From Dokdonella_A ginsengisoli (GTDB lineage: Bacteria > Pseudomonadota > Gammaproteobacteria > Xanthomonadales > Rhodanobacteraceae), in NCBI RefSeq assembly GCF_042652785.1, contig NZ_JBHSHD010000003.1, positions 310,001 to 374,000 on the forward strand: 64,000 nt of DNA. Direction: 5' to 3'. Position numbers and translations under genes: made by a program. This document shows positions 53,936 through 64,000 of this stretch, piece after piece; position 1 is the first letter of the stretch, and every line of letters begins with the position of its first letter. The notes under the pieces are model-generated. The model had not been told where the DNA came from, ran no database searches, and saw nothing but the letters and a program-made list of their open reading frames with translations.

Positions 53936-55123
53936 TCAATCCGCCTGGCGGCGCAGGAACGCCGGGATGTCGAGATAGTCGCTCGGCGCTTCGGCCGCCG
54001 CGGCGACCGGTGCCGCATGATCGAGCGCGGTCGCGCGCATCGGCTGCCCCGGAATGCCGAGGTAGTCGACTTCGCCGGTGGTGGCGTTGCGCACCACGCG
54101 CATGCGCTCGCGCGGCGAGGCGATCACTTCGCGTTCGCGCGGCTCGCGCAGCGGCTGGCGTGCGACGGCACGGTTCAGGCCGGTGGCGACCACGGTCACG
54201 CGCACCTCGTCCTTCAGCTCCGGATCGAGCGCGGTGCCGACCACCACGGTGGCGTCCTCGCTGGCGAACTCGTGGATGACCTGGCCGATGTCGTCGAACT
54301 CGCGCATCGTCAGGTTCGGTCCGGCCGTCACGTTGACCAGGATGCCGCAGGCACCGGCCAGGTTGACGTCGTCGAGCAGCGGGTTGTTGATCGCCGCCTC
54401 GGCCGCCGCCACGGCGCGGTCGTCGCCCTTGGCGATGCCCGAGCCCATCATCGCCATGCCCATCTCGGACATGACCGTACGCACGTCGGCGAAGTCGACG
54501 TTGATCAGGCCCGGACGGGTGATCAGGTCGGCGATGCCCTGCACGGCGCCCAGCAGCACGTCGTTGGCCTGCTTGAACGCGCTGAGCAGGGTCACGTCGC
54601 GGCCGAGCACGGTCAGCAGCTTCTCGTTCGGCACGGTGATCAGCGAGTCGCAGTACTGGCCCAGATCCTCGATGCCCTTCAGCGCGACCTGCATGCGCCG
54701 GCGGCCCTCGAACGGGAACGGCTTGGTCACGACCGCCACCGTGAGGATGCCCATTTCCTTGGCCAGCTGCGCCACCACCGGCGCCGCGCCGGTGCCGGTG
54801 CCGCCGCCCATGCCGCAGGTGATGAACGCCATGTCGGCGCCCTGCAGCAGTTCGACGATGCGCTCGCGGTCTTCCAGCGCGGCCTGGCGGCCGACTTCCG
54901 GATTCGCGCCCGCGCCCAGGCCCTTGGTCACGTTCGCGCCGAGCTGCAGCGTGAACTTGGCGCCGCTGGACTTCAGCGCCTGCGCGTCGGTGTTGGCGCA
55001 GACGAAGTCGACGCCTTCGACGCCGGCGCCGACCATGTGGCTGACCGCGTTGCCGCCGCCGCCGCCGACTCCGACCACCTTGATGACCGCATTGGGTGCC
55101 ATTTTTTCTACGAGTTCGAACAT
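53936..55123 (-). CDS. ftsZ: Cell division GTPase FtsZ
   Basis: 395 residues. Tubulin signature GMGGGTGTGAAP, T3/T4 loops and NVDFADVRTVMS synergy loop are intact. After a variable linker the tail ends DYLDIPAFLRRQAD, the conserved peptide that binds FtsA, ZipA and others. A similar hexapeptide, DYLGIP, occurs once more at residues 353-358. FtsZ forms the Z ring. It is the last gene of the dcw operon, 283 bases after ftsA. Confidence 0.98.
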   Translation of the reverse strand: MFELVEKMAPNAVIKVVGVGGGGGNAVSHMVGAGVEGVDFVCANTDAQALKSSGAKFTLQLGANVTKGLGAGANPEVGRQAALEDRERIVELLQGADMAFITCGMGGGTGTGAAPVVAQLAKEMGILTVAVVTKPFPFEGRRRMQVALKGIEDLGQYCDSLITVPNEKLLTVLGRDVTLLSAFKQANDVLLGAVQGIADLITRPGLINVDFADVRTVMSEMGMAMMGSGIAKGDDRAVAAAEAAINNPLLDDVNLAGACGILVNVTAGPNLTMREFDDIGQVIHEFASEDATVVVGTALDPELKDEVRVTVVATGLNRAVARQPLREPREREVIASPRERMRVVRNATTGEVDYLGIPGQPMRATALDHAAPVAAAAEAPSDYLDIPAFLRRQAD

Positions 55124-55285
55124 TTTCCCATCCTCCGCAAGTGGATTGCTGCCACAGTCTTTATCGTTCCCGGATCCGTGACCGTCCCGGTCCGTCCCGT
55201 CCGACGCCCGGCTGGCGTGCCGGTGTCCGCAGCCGTTTCGGCCGCCTCGCTGCGCTCCCTGCGCAGCCGTACTGCTCCGTACCGT

Positions 55286-55399
55286 CCTTCTCCCGCGAGC
55301 GGGAGAAGGTGGCCCGAAGGGCCGGATGAGGGAGAGCCGGAGTGAAGCGCCTCACTCCGAAATCCCTCACCCCAACCCTCTCCCGCGAGCGGGAGAGGG
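55286..55399. repeat. Palindromic doublet between ftsA and ftsZ
   Basis: Two near-identical palindromes: CCTTCTCCCGC-GA-GCGGGAGAAGG (55286-55309) and CCCTCTCCCGC-GA-GCGGGAGAGGG (55376-55399). Between them lie GGCCCGAAGGGCC (another small palindrome) and an imperfect inverted GGATGAGGG / CCCTCACCCC pair. Similar elements are common between genes in many proteobacteria. On the ftsA-ftsZ transcript they would form stable hairpins in the 283-base gap. Confidence 0.8.
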
Positions 55400-55406
55400 A
55401 GAACGC

Positions 55407-56639
55407 TCAAAACTCTCCCTTGAACCAGGTCGACACCCGGTTCCACAGACCGCCGACCGTCGACACGCCGGCCGGCGCCATGCGCGGACCGTCGCGGCGG
55501 CTGCCATAAATAAGGAGTCCGACACCGGTGGACTGCATCGGGCTGGCGACGACGTCGGCCAGGCCCGTCACGTGCTGCGGCGTGCCCAGGCGCACCGGCA
55601 TGTGGAACAGCTCCTCGGCGAGATCGAGCGCACCTTCCATGCGCGCGGCGCCGCCGGTCAGCACGATGCCGGCGCGCACCAGCTCCTCGCGTCCGCTGCG
55701 GCGCAGGTCGGCCTGCACCATCTCGAAGATTTCCTCGTAGCGCGGCTGCACCGCCTCGGCCAGGTTCTGCCGGGCCAGGCGCCGCGGCGGGCGATCGCCG
55801 ACGCTGGGCACCTGGATCGTCTCCTCCGCATGGGCCAGCTGCGCCAGGGCGCAGGCGTAGCGCACCTTCAGCTCCTCCGCATGGGCCGTCGGCGTGCGCA
55901 TCAGGTGGGCGATGTCGGAAGTCACCTGGTCGCCGCCGATCGCCAGCGAGGTCGTGTGGCGCAGCGCGCCGCCGGTGTAGATGGCGATGTCGGTGGTGCC
56001 GGCGCCGATGTCGACCATGCACACGCCCAGCTCGCGCTCGTCCTCGGTCAGCACCGCGCGCGCCGAGGCGACCGCCGCCGGCAGCAGCTCGTCGACCTGC
56101 AGGCCGCAGCGGTTGATGCACTTGGTGATGTTCTGGATCGCGCTGGCGGCGCCGGTGACCAGGTGCACGTTCGCCTCCAGCCGCACGCCGGACATACCGA
56201 CCGGGTGGCGGATGCCCTCCTGGCCGTCGATCAGGTATTCCTGCGATTCGCGGTAGAGCACGCTGCGGTCGGCCGGAATGGCGATCGCGCAGGCCGAGTT
56301 GAGCACCGCGTCCAGGTCGCCCGCGCTGACCTCGCGGTCGCGGATCGGCGCGGTGCCGTGCGAGTTCTCGTCCTTGATGTGGCTGCCGGCGATCGAGGCG
56401 TAGACCGAGCGGATCTGGCAGCCGGCCATCAGCTCGGCCTCCTCGATCGCGCGCTGGATCGAGTGCACGGTCGAGTCGATGTCGACGACCACGCCGCGCT
56501 TGAGCCCGTGCGCCGGATGCGAGCCGATGCCGATGATCTCGACCGACTCGCCCGGCGCGTGCTCGCCGACGATCGCGACGATCTTCGAGGTGCCGACGTC
56601 GAGTCCGACGATGAGGTTCTTTTCGCTCTTGGGCTTCAT
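55407..56639 (-). CDS. ftsA: Cell division protein FtsA
   Basis: 410 residues, actin fold. N-terminal IVGLDVGTSKIVAIVGE phosphate-1 loop, the 1C domain, VDIGAGTTDIAIY, and a C-terminal amphipathic membrane-targeting helix (TVGGLWNRVSTWFKGEF). It anchors FtsZ to the membrane. The ATG overlaps the ftsQ stop by 4 bases. A heptanucleotide-like array in the ftsQ end lies just upstream and replaces a normal ribosome binding site. Confidence 0.97.
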   Translation of the reverse strand: MKPKSEKNLIVGLDVGTSKIVAIVGEHAPGESVEIIGIGSHPAHGLKRGVVVDIDSTVHSIQRAIEEAELMAGCQIRSVYASIAGSHIKDENSHGTAPIRDREVSAGDLDAVLNSACAIAIPADRSVLYRESQEYLIDGQEGIRHPVGMSGVRLEANVHLVTGAASAIQNITKCINRCGLQVDELLPAAVASARAVLTEDERELGVCMVDIGAGTTDIAIYTGGALRHTTSLAIGGDQVTSDIAHLMRTPTAHAEELKVRYACALAQLAHAEETIQVPSVGDRPPRRLARQNLAEAVQPRYEEIFEMVQADLRRSGREELVRAGIVLTGGAARMEGALDLAEELFHMPVRLGTPQHVTGLADVVASPMQSTGVGLLIYGSRRDGPRMAPAGVSTVGGLWNRVSTWFKGEF

Positions 56640-57523
56640 GGTGCAGCCGGGATTGGAGATTGGGGATTGGAGATTCGGGAGGCGAAGAGCCGGGATCGGG
56701 GATTGCGGGTCGAGGCTCCGGAGAAGCGAGCGACGAGGCCGTCGAGGGAGGGCGCCTGCCGGAAATCCGCAAGCGGCTGCCTCTGCCCGACCCCCGCTCC
56801 CGAATCTCCAGTCCCGGCCGGCGGCGGGACCGCCGGCTCCGGCCAGCGCACGACGAAGCCGTTTTCGTAGCGCAGGTCGACGTAGGCCGGAGGCACCGGC
56901 TTGGCGCCGGCCAGGCGCGGCCAGACGTCGAGGAAGCGCGCCAGCCGCCGCTGCGCATCGTCGCGGCCGAGCTGGATCACCGCGCCGGAGGCCAGTTCCA
57001 GCTTCCAGCCGCCGCGCGGCGACAGCGACACCGCCGCGATCGCCAGGCCGCTGCCGGAGAACTCGCGCAGGCACTCGGCATAGAAGGTCAGTACGTCGGC
57101 GACGCGGTCGTCCGGACCGCCCAGGCGCGGCAGGCCCTGCACGTCGGCGGCGCCGGCGGCGGTGAAGATCTCGCCGCGCCGGTTGATCAGGCGCTCCTCG
57201 CCCCAGCGCGCGTACGGCTGCTGCTCGTAGACGACGAGGTCGACCGCGTCCGGCCAGCGCTTGCGCGCCTCGACGCGCTCGACCCACGGCAGCTTGGCGA
57301 CCGCGGCGCGGATCTGGTCGAGGTCGATCGCGAAGAAGCCCTGCCCGAGCAGCGGCTGCGCGGCGGCGCGGATCTGCTCGGCGCTGACGTGGTTGAACTC
57401 CGCACGCACGGCCAGCTGGTCGACCGGCCAGCGGTCGCTGGCGAACCAGCCGTTCAGCACGCCGACGATCGGCAGCGCGACCAGGGTCAGCGCGATGCCC
57501 CAGGCGAGCAGCTTGGCGATCAT
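56636..57523 (-). CDS. ftsQ: Cell division protein FtsQ
   Basis: 295 residues. One membrane helix (about 4-26), a POTRA domain (about 40-110: VRAEFNHVSAEQIRAAAQPLLGQGFF, WVERVEARKRWPD) and the beta domain. The last ~45 residues (after WPEPAVPPP) are low-complexity Ser/Arg/Pro and are encoded partly by repeat arrays; they are not part of the normal fold. ATG 57523, behind GGCGGA, is used; GTG 57535 would overlap the ddlB stop. FtsQ forms the FtsQLB core of the divisome. Confidence 0.94.
   Translation of the reverse strand: MIAKLLAWGIALTLVALPIVGVLNGWFASDRWPVDQLAVRAEFNHVSAEQIRAAAQPLLGQGFFAIDLDQIRAAVAKLPWVERVEARKRWPDAVDLVVYEQQPYARWGEERLINRRGEIFTAAGAADVQGLPRLGGPDDRVADVLTFYAECLREFSGSGLAIAAVSLSPRGGWKLELASGAVIQLGRDDAQRRLARFLDVWPRLAGAKPVPPAYVDLRYENGFVVRWPEPAVPPPAGTGDSGAGVGQRQPLADFRQAPSLDGLVARFSGASTRNPRSRLFASRISNPQSPIPAAP
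56650..56677. repeat. Heptanucleotide array in the 3' end of ftsQ
   Basis: Four units: GGATTGG, AGATTGG, GGATTGG, AGATTCG, with further degenerate copies towards 56712. It lies 11 bases before the ftsA ATG (minus-strand sense) and encodes the last residues of FtsQ. Confidence 0.8.
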
Positions 57524-57531
57524 TCCGCCTT

Positions 57532-58580
57532 TCACGAGGCGCCTCCCGGCCGCGTGCGGGAATCGGAAGCGCCCGCCTCCGCTCTTTCCGACTCTGCATT
57601 GCCGATGCCCGATTCCCGGGTGAAGCTCGTTTCCAGCACGCGCCAGCACGCCGTCTCGAAATCGATGCCGAGCGCACGCGCCGCCTTGGGCACCAGCGAA
57701 TGGCTGGTCATGCCCGGCGCGGTATTGACCTCCAGCAGGTAGTTGCAGCCCTCGCGGTCACGCATGACGTCCACGCGCCCCCAGCCCGAGCAGGCCAGCG
57801 CGTCGAATGCGGCCAGCGCGAGGTCGCGCATCTCCTGCTCCGCCGCGCCGTCCAGGCCCGGGCAGACGTATTCGGTGTCCTCGGCGACGTACTTGGCGTT
57901 GTAGTCGTAGTACTCGCCCTTCGGCACGATGCGGATCGTCGGCAGCACCTGGCGGTCGAGGATGCCGACCGTGTACTCGCCGCCCTCGATCAGCGTCTCC
58001 ATCAGCAGGTCGCCCGGATAGCGCCGCGCCAGCGCGACCGCGGCGTCGAGATCCTTCGCCTCGAACACGCGCGTGACGCCGACGCTGGAACCCTCCCAGG
58101 CCGGCTTCACGATCAGCGGAAAACCGATCTCGCGCGCGGCGGCCTGCACGTCGGCGCCGCGCGGCAGCGCCTTGAAGCGCGGCGTCGGCAGGCCGAGCGC
58201 CTGCCACACCAGCTTGGCGCGGATCTTGTCCAGCGACAGCGCCGAGCCGAGCACGCCCGAGCCGGTGAACGGCACGCGCAGCGCCTGCAGCGCGCCCTGC
58301 AGCTCGCCGTTCTCGCCGCCGCCGCCGTGCAGGATGTTGAACACGCGCGCGTAGTGGCCGGCGCGCAGCGCGTCGAGCAGGGCCGGAATGCCGTCGACCG
58401 CATGCGCGTCCACGCCCTTCGCGCGCAGCGCGGCGAGTACGTTGCGGCCGGAATCGAGCGACACCTCGCGCTCGGCCGACTGCCCGCCCATCACGACGGC
58501 GACGCGGCCGAACGCCTTCGCGTCTTCGACGCGGCGGCCGCGAATCGGGAATCGGGAATCGGGAATCGTCGAAGCGGACA

Positions 58581-58581
<1 letters not shown>
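57532..58581 (-). CDS. ddlB: D-alanine-D-alanine ligase
   Basis: 349 residues. ATP-grasp ligase: MGGQSAEREVSLDSG, ILHGGGGENGELQGAL, VKPAWEGSSVGV and EVNTAPGMTSHSLVP. It makes D-Ala-D-Ala for MurF. Residues 4-17 (STIPDSRFPIRGRR) and the last ~25 residues are low-complexity tails encoded by GGGAATC-type repeats, outside the normal fold. The ATG overlaps the murC stop by one base; the stop lies 8 bases before the ftsQ ATG. Confidence 0.96.
57585..57619. repeat. Degenerate heptanucleotide array in the 3' end of ddlB
   Basis: Units TTTCCGA, CTCTGCA, TTGCCGA, TGCCCGA, TTCCCGG in phase. It encodes part of the C-terminal tail of the ligase (ESGIGNAESE). Same repeat type as 58540-58567, more decayed. 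Confidence 0.6.
58540..58567. repeat. Heptanucleotide array in the 5' end of ddlB
   Basis: GCGAATC followed by three perfect GGGAATC units. It encodes the Ile-Pro-Asp-Ser-Arg-Phe-Pro-Ile-Arg leader of the ligase. Unit length is identical to the GAGGGCT arrays near ruvB/ruvC, but sequence differs. Confidence 0.9.
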
Positions 58582-60016
<1,435 letters not shown>

Positions 60017-60020
<4 letters not shown>

Positions 60021-61102
60021 GCCGCCACCTCCAGGCACACGTCGGCGATGCGGCGCGCCGCCTCGGGACGGGCCAGCGTGCGCGCGGCGTTCGCCATCGC
60101 GAGCAGCCGCTCGCGCGCGGCGATCTCGTCGAACGCGGCGCCCAGGCGCTTGACGAAGTCGTCGCCCTCGCCGATCAGCTGCGCCGCGCCCGCCGCGACC
60201 ATCGCCTGCGCGTTGCTGGTCTGGTGATCGTCGACGGCGTGCGGATACGGCACCAGCAGGGCGGGCACGCCGGCGGCGGCGAGTTCGGCGATGGTCAGCG
60301 CGCCGGCGCGGCAGATCGCCAGGTCCGCCGCGGCGTAGGCCGCGGCCATGTCGTCGACGAAGGACAACACCTCCGCCTCCACGCCGGCCGCCGCATACGC
60401 GGCGCGCGTCTTCTCGACGTGCTTCTCGCCGCACTGGTGCGTCACCTGCAGCGTGAGGCGCGCGCCGCGACGGCGCAGCATTTCGGGCACCTGCGCATTC
60501 AGGCTCGCCGCGCCCTGGCTGCCGCCGAGCACCAGCACGCGCAGAGGTCCCGTGCGATCGGCGCAGCGCTGCGCCGGCGCCGGCAGCGCGGCGATCGAGG
60601 CCCGCACCGGATTGCCGACCCACTCGGCGCCGGCGAAGGCGTCGGCGAAGCCGGCCAGCACGCGCTGCGCGAAGCGCGCGAGCAGGCGGTTGGTCAGGCC
60701 GGGAATGCGGTTCTGCTCGTGCACCACCAGCGGGATGCGCGCGAGCCGCGCGGCGATGCCGCCGGGCGCGGCGACGTAGCCGCCCATCGACAGCACGCTG
60801 CGCGGCGCATGGCGCTTCAACACCGCGCGCGCGGCGCGAACGGCCGCGAACAGCCGCAGCGGCGTGCGCAGCGCCGTCGCCAGTCCCTTGCCGCGCAGGC
60901 CGCCGATCGAGAGCGTCTCCAGCGCGACGCCGTGCTGCGGCACCAGCCGCGTCTCGAGGCCGCCGTGGGCGCCGAGCCAGACCACCGGCACGCGGCGCTC
61001 GGCCAGTTCGGCCGCGACCGCCAGGCCCGGAAAGATGTGGCCGCCGGTACCGCCGGCCATGATCAGCACCGGGCCTTCCGCATGGGCGGGCGCGGCCGTC
61101 AT
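60017..61102 (-). CDS. murG: Lipid II synthase MurG
   Basis: 361 residues. GT-B fold with MAGGTGGHIFPGLAVA, SMGGYVAAPGG, and the C-terminal CRAGALTIAELAAAGVPALLVPYP. It adds GlcNAc to lipid I at the inner face of the membrane. Overlaps ftsW (ATGA) and murC. Confidence 0.97.
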
Positions 61103-62325
61103 CGACGCTCCCCGGCGAACGCGCGCACGTCGACCAGCTGGCGCTCGGCGATCACCTGCATCATCGCGTTCTCGGCGCGGCTGACTTCGTAGCTGACGCG
61201 GATCAGCAGGCCGATCATCGCGCAGGTCATGATCACGCTCGATCCGCCGGAGCTGATCAGCGGCAGGGTCAGGCCCTTGGTCGGCAGCACGCCGAGATTC
61301 ACGCCGATCGACACCAGCGCCTGCAGCGCGATCATCAGCGACAGGCCGAACGCGACGTAGCCGGCGAAGCGCATGTTGCGTTCCACCGCGCGCAGGCCGA
61401 GCACGAAGCCGCGTCCGACCAGCCAGCCGAACAGGCCGAGCACGAGCACGATGCCGGTCAGGCCGAGCTCCTCGGCGATCACCGCGAGGATGAAGTCGGT
61501 GTGCGCTTCGGGCAGGTAGAACAGCTTCTGCACCGAGGCGCCGAGCCCGACGCCGAACCACTCGCCGCGGCCGATCGCGATCAGCGCCTGGGTCAGCTGG
61601 AAGCCGTCCTTGAACGGATCGGCCCAGGGATCGAGGAACGAGGTCAGGCGCTTGACGCGGTAGTCCTGGCTCATCGCCACCCAGGCCAGCACCGGCACCG
61701 CGGCCGAGCCGAGCAGCACGAGGTTGCGCACCTTCGCACCGCCGAGCCAGACCATACCGAGCGTGACCGCCATCAGCAGCGCGGCCGAGCCGAAGTCCGG
61801 CTGCGCCAGCAGCAGCACGACCAGCAGCGCGGCGATGCCCAGCGGCTTGATCACGCCGAGCAGGCTGGCCTGCAGGTTGTCGCGATGGCGCACCAGATAG
61901 CTGGCCATGTACAGCACCAGCAGGATCTTCACGGCCTCCACCGACTGGAAACCCATGATGCCGAGCCGGATCCAGCGCCGCGCGCCGTTCACGCGCACGC
62001 CGATGATCGGCACGAACACCAGCAGCAGCAGCACGATGCCGCCGAGCATCAGCAGGCCCGCGTGGCGCTCGAGCCAACCCAGCTCGGTGCGCGCGGCGAC
62101 CACGCAGGCGATCAGCCCGAGGCCGAGGAACACCATGTGGCGCATCACGTAGTAGAACGGCCCGAAGTGCTGGCCGTCGGCGATCGCGATCGAGCTGGAG
62201 CCGACCATGACGACGCCGACGCTGGCCAGCGCGAGCGCGGCCAGGATCAGGCCGAGGTCGTACTGGCCCTTGACCTCGCTGCGGCGCGTGGCCTGCGTTT
62301 CGGCGTTGTAGTTGAAGAGAAGCAT
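61099..62325 (-). CDS. ftsW: Septal peptidoglycan polymerase FtsW
   Basis: 408 residues, ten membrane helices (SEDS family). The catalytic loop contains EAHTDFILAVIAEELG and the C-terminal PLISSGGSS. With FtsI it polymerises septal glycan. The ATG shares one base with the mraY stop (TGATG). murD, usually between mraY and ftsW, is absent. Confidence 0.96.
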   Translation of the reverse strand: MLLFNYNAETQATRRSEVKGQYDLGLILAALALASVGVVMVGSSSIAIADGQHFGPFYYVMRHMVFLGLGLIACVVAARTELGWLERHAGLLMLGGIVLLLLVFVPIIGVRVNGARRWIRLGIMGFQSVEAVKILLVLYMASYLVRHRDNLQASLLGVIKPLGIAALLVVLLLAQPDFGSAALLMAVTLGMVWLGGAKVRNLVLLGSAAVPVLAWVAMSQDYRVKRLTSFLDPWADPFKDGFQLTQALIAIGRGEWFGVGLGASVQKLFYLPEAHTDFILAVIAEELGLTGIVLVLGLFGWLVGRGFVLGLRAVERNMRFAGYVAFGLSLMIALQALVSIGVNLGVLPTKGLTLPLISSGGSSVIMTCAMIGLLIRVSYEVSRAENAMMQVIAERQLVDVRAFAGERR

Positions 62326-63407
62326 CAGCGCACCTTCAACGTCGCCAGACCGATCAGCACCAGCACGACGCTGATGATCCAGAAGCGCACGATCACCCGC
62401 GATTCGGGCCAGCCCTTCAGTTCAAAATGGTGATGGATCGGCGCCATGCGGAAGATGCGTTTGCCGGTCAGCTTGAAGCTGGCCACCTGCAGCATCACCG
62501 ACACCGTCTCCATGACGAACACGCCGCCCATGATCAGCAGCACGATTTCCTGCCGCACGATCACCGCCAGGGTGCCGAGCGCGGCGCCGATCGCCAGCGC
62601 GCCGACGTCGCCCATGAACACCTGCGCCGGGTAGGCGTTGAACCAGAGGAAGCCCAGGCCGGCCCCGGCCAGCGCGCCGCAGTAGATCGCCAGCTCGCCC
62701 GCGCCCGGAATCGACGGGATGCCGAGGTATTCGGAGAACTTCGCGTTGCCGGCGAGATAGGCGAACGCGCCGAGCGCAGTCACCACCAGCACGCTCGGCA
62801 TGATGGCCAGGCCGTCCAGTCCGTCGGTCAGGTTCACCGCATTGGAGAAGCCGGTGATCATGAAGTACGCCAGCGGCACGAACAGCAAGCCGAGCGGAAT
62901 CGCCACCTGCTTGAACAGCGGCAGGAACAGCGCGGTTTCGGCCGGCGTCTGCGCGGTCTTGTACAGCGCGATCGCGACGATCAGCGCGAACAGGGACTGC
63001 CAGAAATACTTCCAGCGCGCGGCCAGGCCGCGGCTGTCCTTCAGCACGATCTTCTTGTAGTCGTCGTAGAAGCCGATCGCGCCGAACGCGAACGTCACGC
63101 CGAGCACCAGCCAGACGTAGCGGCTGGACAGGTCCATCCACAGCAAGGTCGCGATGCCGACCGCGATCAGGATCAGCGCGCCGCCCATCGTCGGCGTGCC
63201 GGCCTTGGACAGGTGCGACTGCGGACCGTCGTTGCGCACGACCTGGCCGGCCTTCAGCGCCGCCAGCTTGCGGATCACCGCAGGCCCGACCAGCAGCGAG
63301 AACGCCAGCGCGGTCAGCGTCGACATGATCGTGCGGAAGGTCAGGTACTGGAACAGATGGAAACCGCTGACGTAGCCCTTCAGCAGGTCGGCGAGTTCAA
63401 GCAGCAT
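62325..63407 (-). CDS. mraY: Phospho-MurNAc-pentapeptide transferase MraY
   Basis: 360 residues, ten membrane helices. Hallmarks KAGTPTMGGALI, FIGFYDDYKK (read GAIGFYDDYKKI), NAVNLTDGLDGLA and the HHHFELKGWPES motif are intact. It makes lipid I. Its start lies 11 bases inside the murF 3' end. Confidence 0.97.
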   Translation of the reverse strand: MLLELADLLKGYVSGFHLFQYLTFRTIMSTLTALAFSLLVGPAVIRKLAALKAGQVVRNDGPQSHLSKAGTPTMGGALILIAVGIATLLWMDLSSRYVWLVLGVTFAFGAIGFYDDYKKIVLKDSRGLAARWKYFWQSLFALIVAIALYKTAQTPAETALFLPLFKQVAIPLGLLFVPLAYFMITGFSNAVNLTDGLDGLAIMPSVLVVTALGAFAYLAGNAKFSEYLGIPSIPGAGELAIYCGALAGAGLGFLWFNAYPAQVFMGDVGALAIGAALGTLAVIVRQEIVLLIMGGVFVMETVSVMLQVASFKLTGKRIFRMAPIHHHFELKGWPESRVIVRFWIISVVLVLIGLATLKVR

Positions 63408-64000
63408 GACGCGTCCCTCCGTCGCCGTTCGCGCCGTCGACGAGCGCGTGCACCACGCGATCCATCGCCGACGAGCGGGAGCCCTTGACCAGGGCGGTGA
63501 CGCCCGCGCGCAGCTCGCCGCGCAGGCCGTCGATGAGTGCGGACTGGTCGTCGTAGTGCGTCGCGCCTGCGCCGAAGGCCTCGACCGCGGCGCGGCTGAG
63601 GCGGCCCACGGCGAGCAGGCGCTGGATGCCGGCGCGGCGCGCCAGCGTGCCGGTCTCGGCGTGCAGCCGCTCGGCGTCGGTGCCGAGCTCGGCCATGTCG
63701 CCCATCACCAGCAGGCGCTGCCCCGGTTCGCCGGCGAGCGTGGCGATCGCCGCGGCGAACGAACCCGGATTGGCGTTGTAGCTGTCGTCGATGATCGCCG
63801 CGCCCGAAGCGTGCGCGCGGCGCAGCAGACGCCCGGCGACGTTCGGCGCGGATTCCAGCCCGGCCTTGATCGTCGCCGGCGGCACGCCCAGCGCCAGCGC
63901 CGCGGCGCCGGCGGCGAGCGCGTTCATCACGTTGTGGCGGCCCGGCAGCGGCAGCGCGACGTCGAGGTTGCCGCCTGGCGTCAGCAGGCGGAAACGGCCG
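63397..64000 (-). CDS. murF: UDP-MurNAc-tripeptide D-Ala-D-Ala ligase MurF, C-terminal part (cut by window edge)
   Basis: The last ~200 residues are visible; the frame is open to base 64000 and carries upstream sequence ending LPLPGRHNVMNALAA. The C-terminal Mur-ligase domain includes DDSYNANPGS and LLVMGDMAELG. It adds the D-Ala-D-Ala made by DdlB. The stop overlaps the mraY start by 11 bases. The ATP-binding part lies outside the window. Confidence 0.95.
   Translation of the reverse strand, partial: GRFRLLTPGGNLDVALPLPGRHNVMNALAAGAAALALGVPPATIKAGLESAPNVAGRLLRRAHASGAAIIDDSYNANPGSFAAAIATLAGEPGQRLLVMGDMAELGTDAERLHAETGTLARRAGIQRLLAVGRLSRAAVEAFGAGATHYDDQSALIDGLRGELRAGVTALVKGSRSSAMDRVVHALVDGANGDGGTRHAA

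Overview
The window is high-GC chromosomal DNA of a gammaproteobacterium, most likely of the order Lysobacterales (Xanthomonadales). The evidence is synteny: kup sits inside the ruvC-ruvA-ruvB run next to tol-pal; sucCD is followed by pilS-pilR, a pilin, pilB-pilC-pilD and coaE; queE-queC-tRNA-Lys follows tol-pal; and the division/cell-wall (dcw) cluster has no murD between mraY and ftsW. Two secreted proteins ending in an R-(L/I)-F-E-(D/N)-G-F motif suggest a Dokdonella-like or Rhodanobacteraceae-like member, but genus is not settled. Nearly everything is housekeeping DNA with intact genes. Both ends cut a gene (creD on the left, murF on the right).

Layout. (1) 1-4303: creD start, a membrane-anchored helix-hairpin-helix protein, a 670-base gene-free stretch with an orphan terminator, and a lower-GC secreted trypsin-like protease beside the 3' end of tRNA-Lys. 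(2) 4304-19244, all minus strand, transcribed right to left: fmdB-like zinc ribbon, a DUF3011 protein, aspS, an alpha/beta hydrolase, ruvC, ruvA, kup, ruvB, ybgC, tolQ, tolR, tolA, tolB, pal, cpoB, queE, queC, tRNA-Lys. Many starts and stops overlap by 1-4 bases. (3) 19536-23400, plus strand: two large secreted proteins sharing a C-terminal motif, followed by a duplicated palindromic repeat unit. (4) 23791-29544: clpB, a DUF937/BON-like protein on the opposite strand, pgeF, rluD. (5) 29726-34666: bamD, nadE, and sucCD with a palindromic repeat pair between sucC and sucD. (6) 34885-44398, plus strand: the type IV pilus module pilS, pilR, tfpZ, pilA, pilB, pilC, pilD, then coaE. A near-consensus sigma-54 promoter and TGTC half-sites precede pilA. 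(7) 44409-46893: a compact operon of a glycosyltransferase, a methyltransferase and a flippase-like membrane protein. (8) 47021-64000: mutT-thiE fusion, secA, an M23 peptidase, dciA, lpxC, and the dcw cluster ftsZ, ftsA, ftsQ, ddlB, murC, murG, ftsW, mraY, murF.

How the genes work together: tol-pal-cpoB and ftsZ-mraY cover envelope constriction and peptidoglycan precursor synthesis. lpxC, bamD and secA serve the outer membrane and protein export. pilS-pilR probably drives pilA through sigma-54. queE-queC make preQ0 for tRNA modification.

I found no prophage, transposase, CRISPR array, rRNA or recognisable defence system. The most unusual items are small heptanucleotide arrays that run into the ends of genes (ruvB, ruvC, ddlB, ftsQ), the shared C-terminal motif, the inverted repeat upstream of lpxC, the atypical protease at the tRNA-Lys site, and the uncharacterised glycosyltransferase-methyltransferase-flippase operon.
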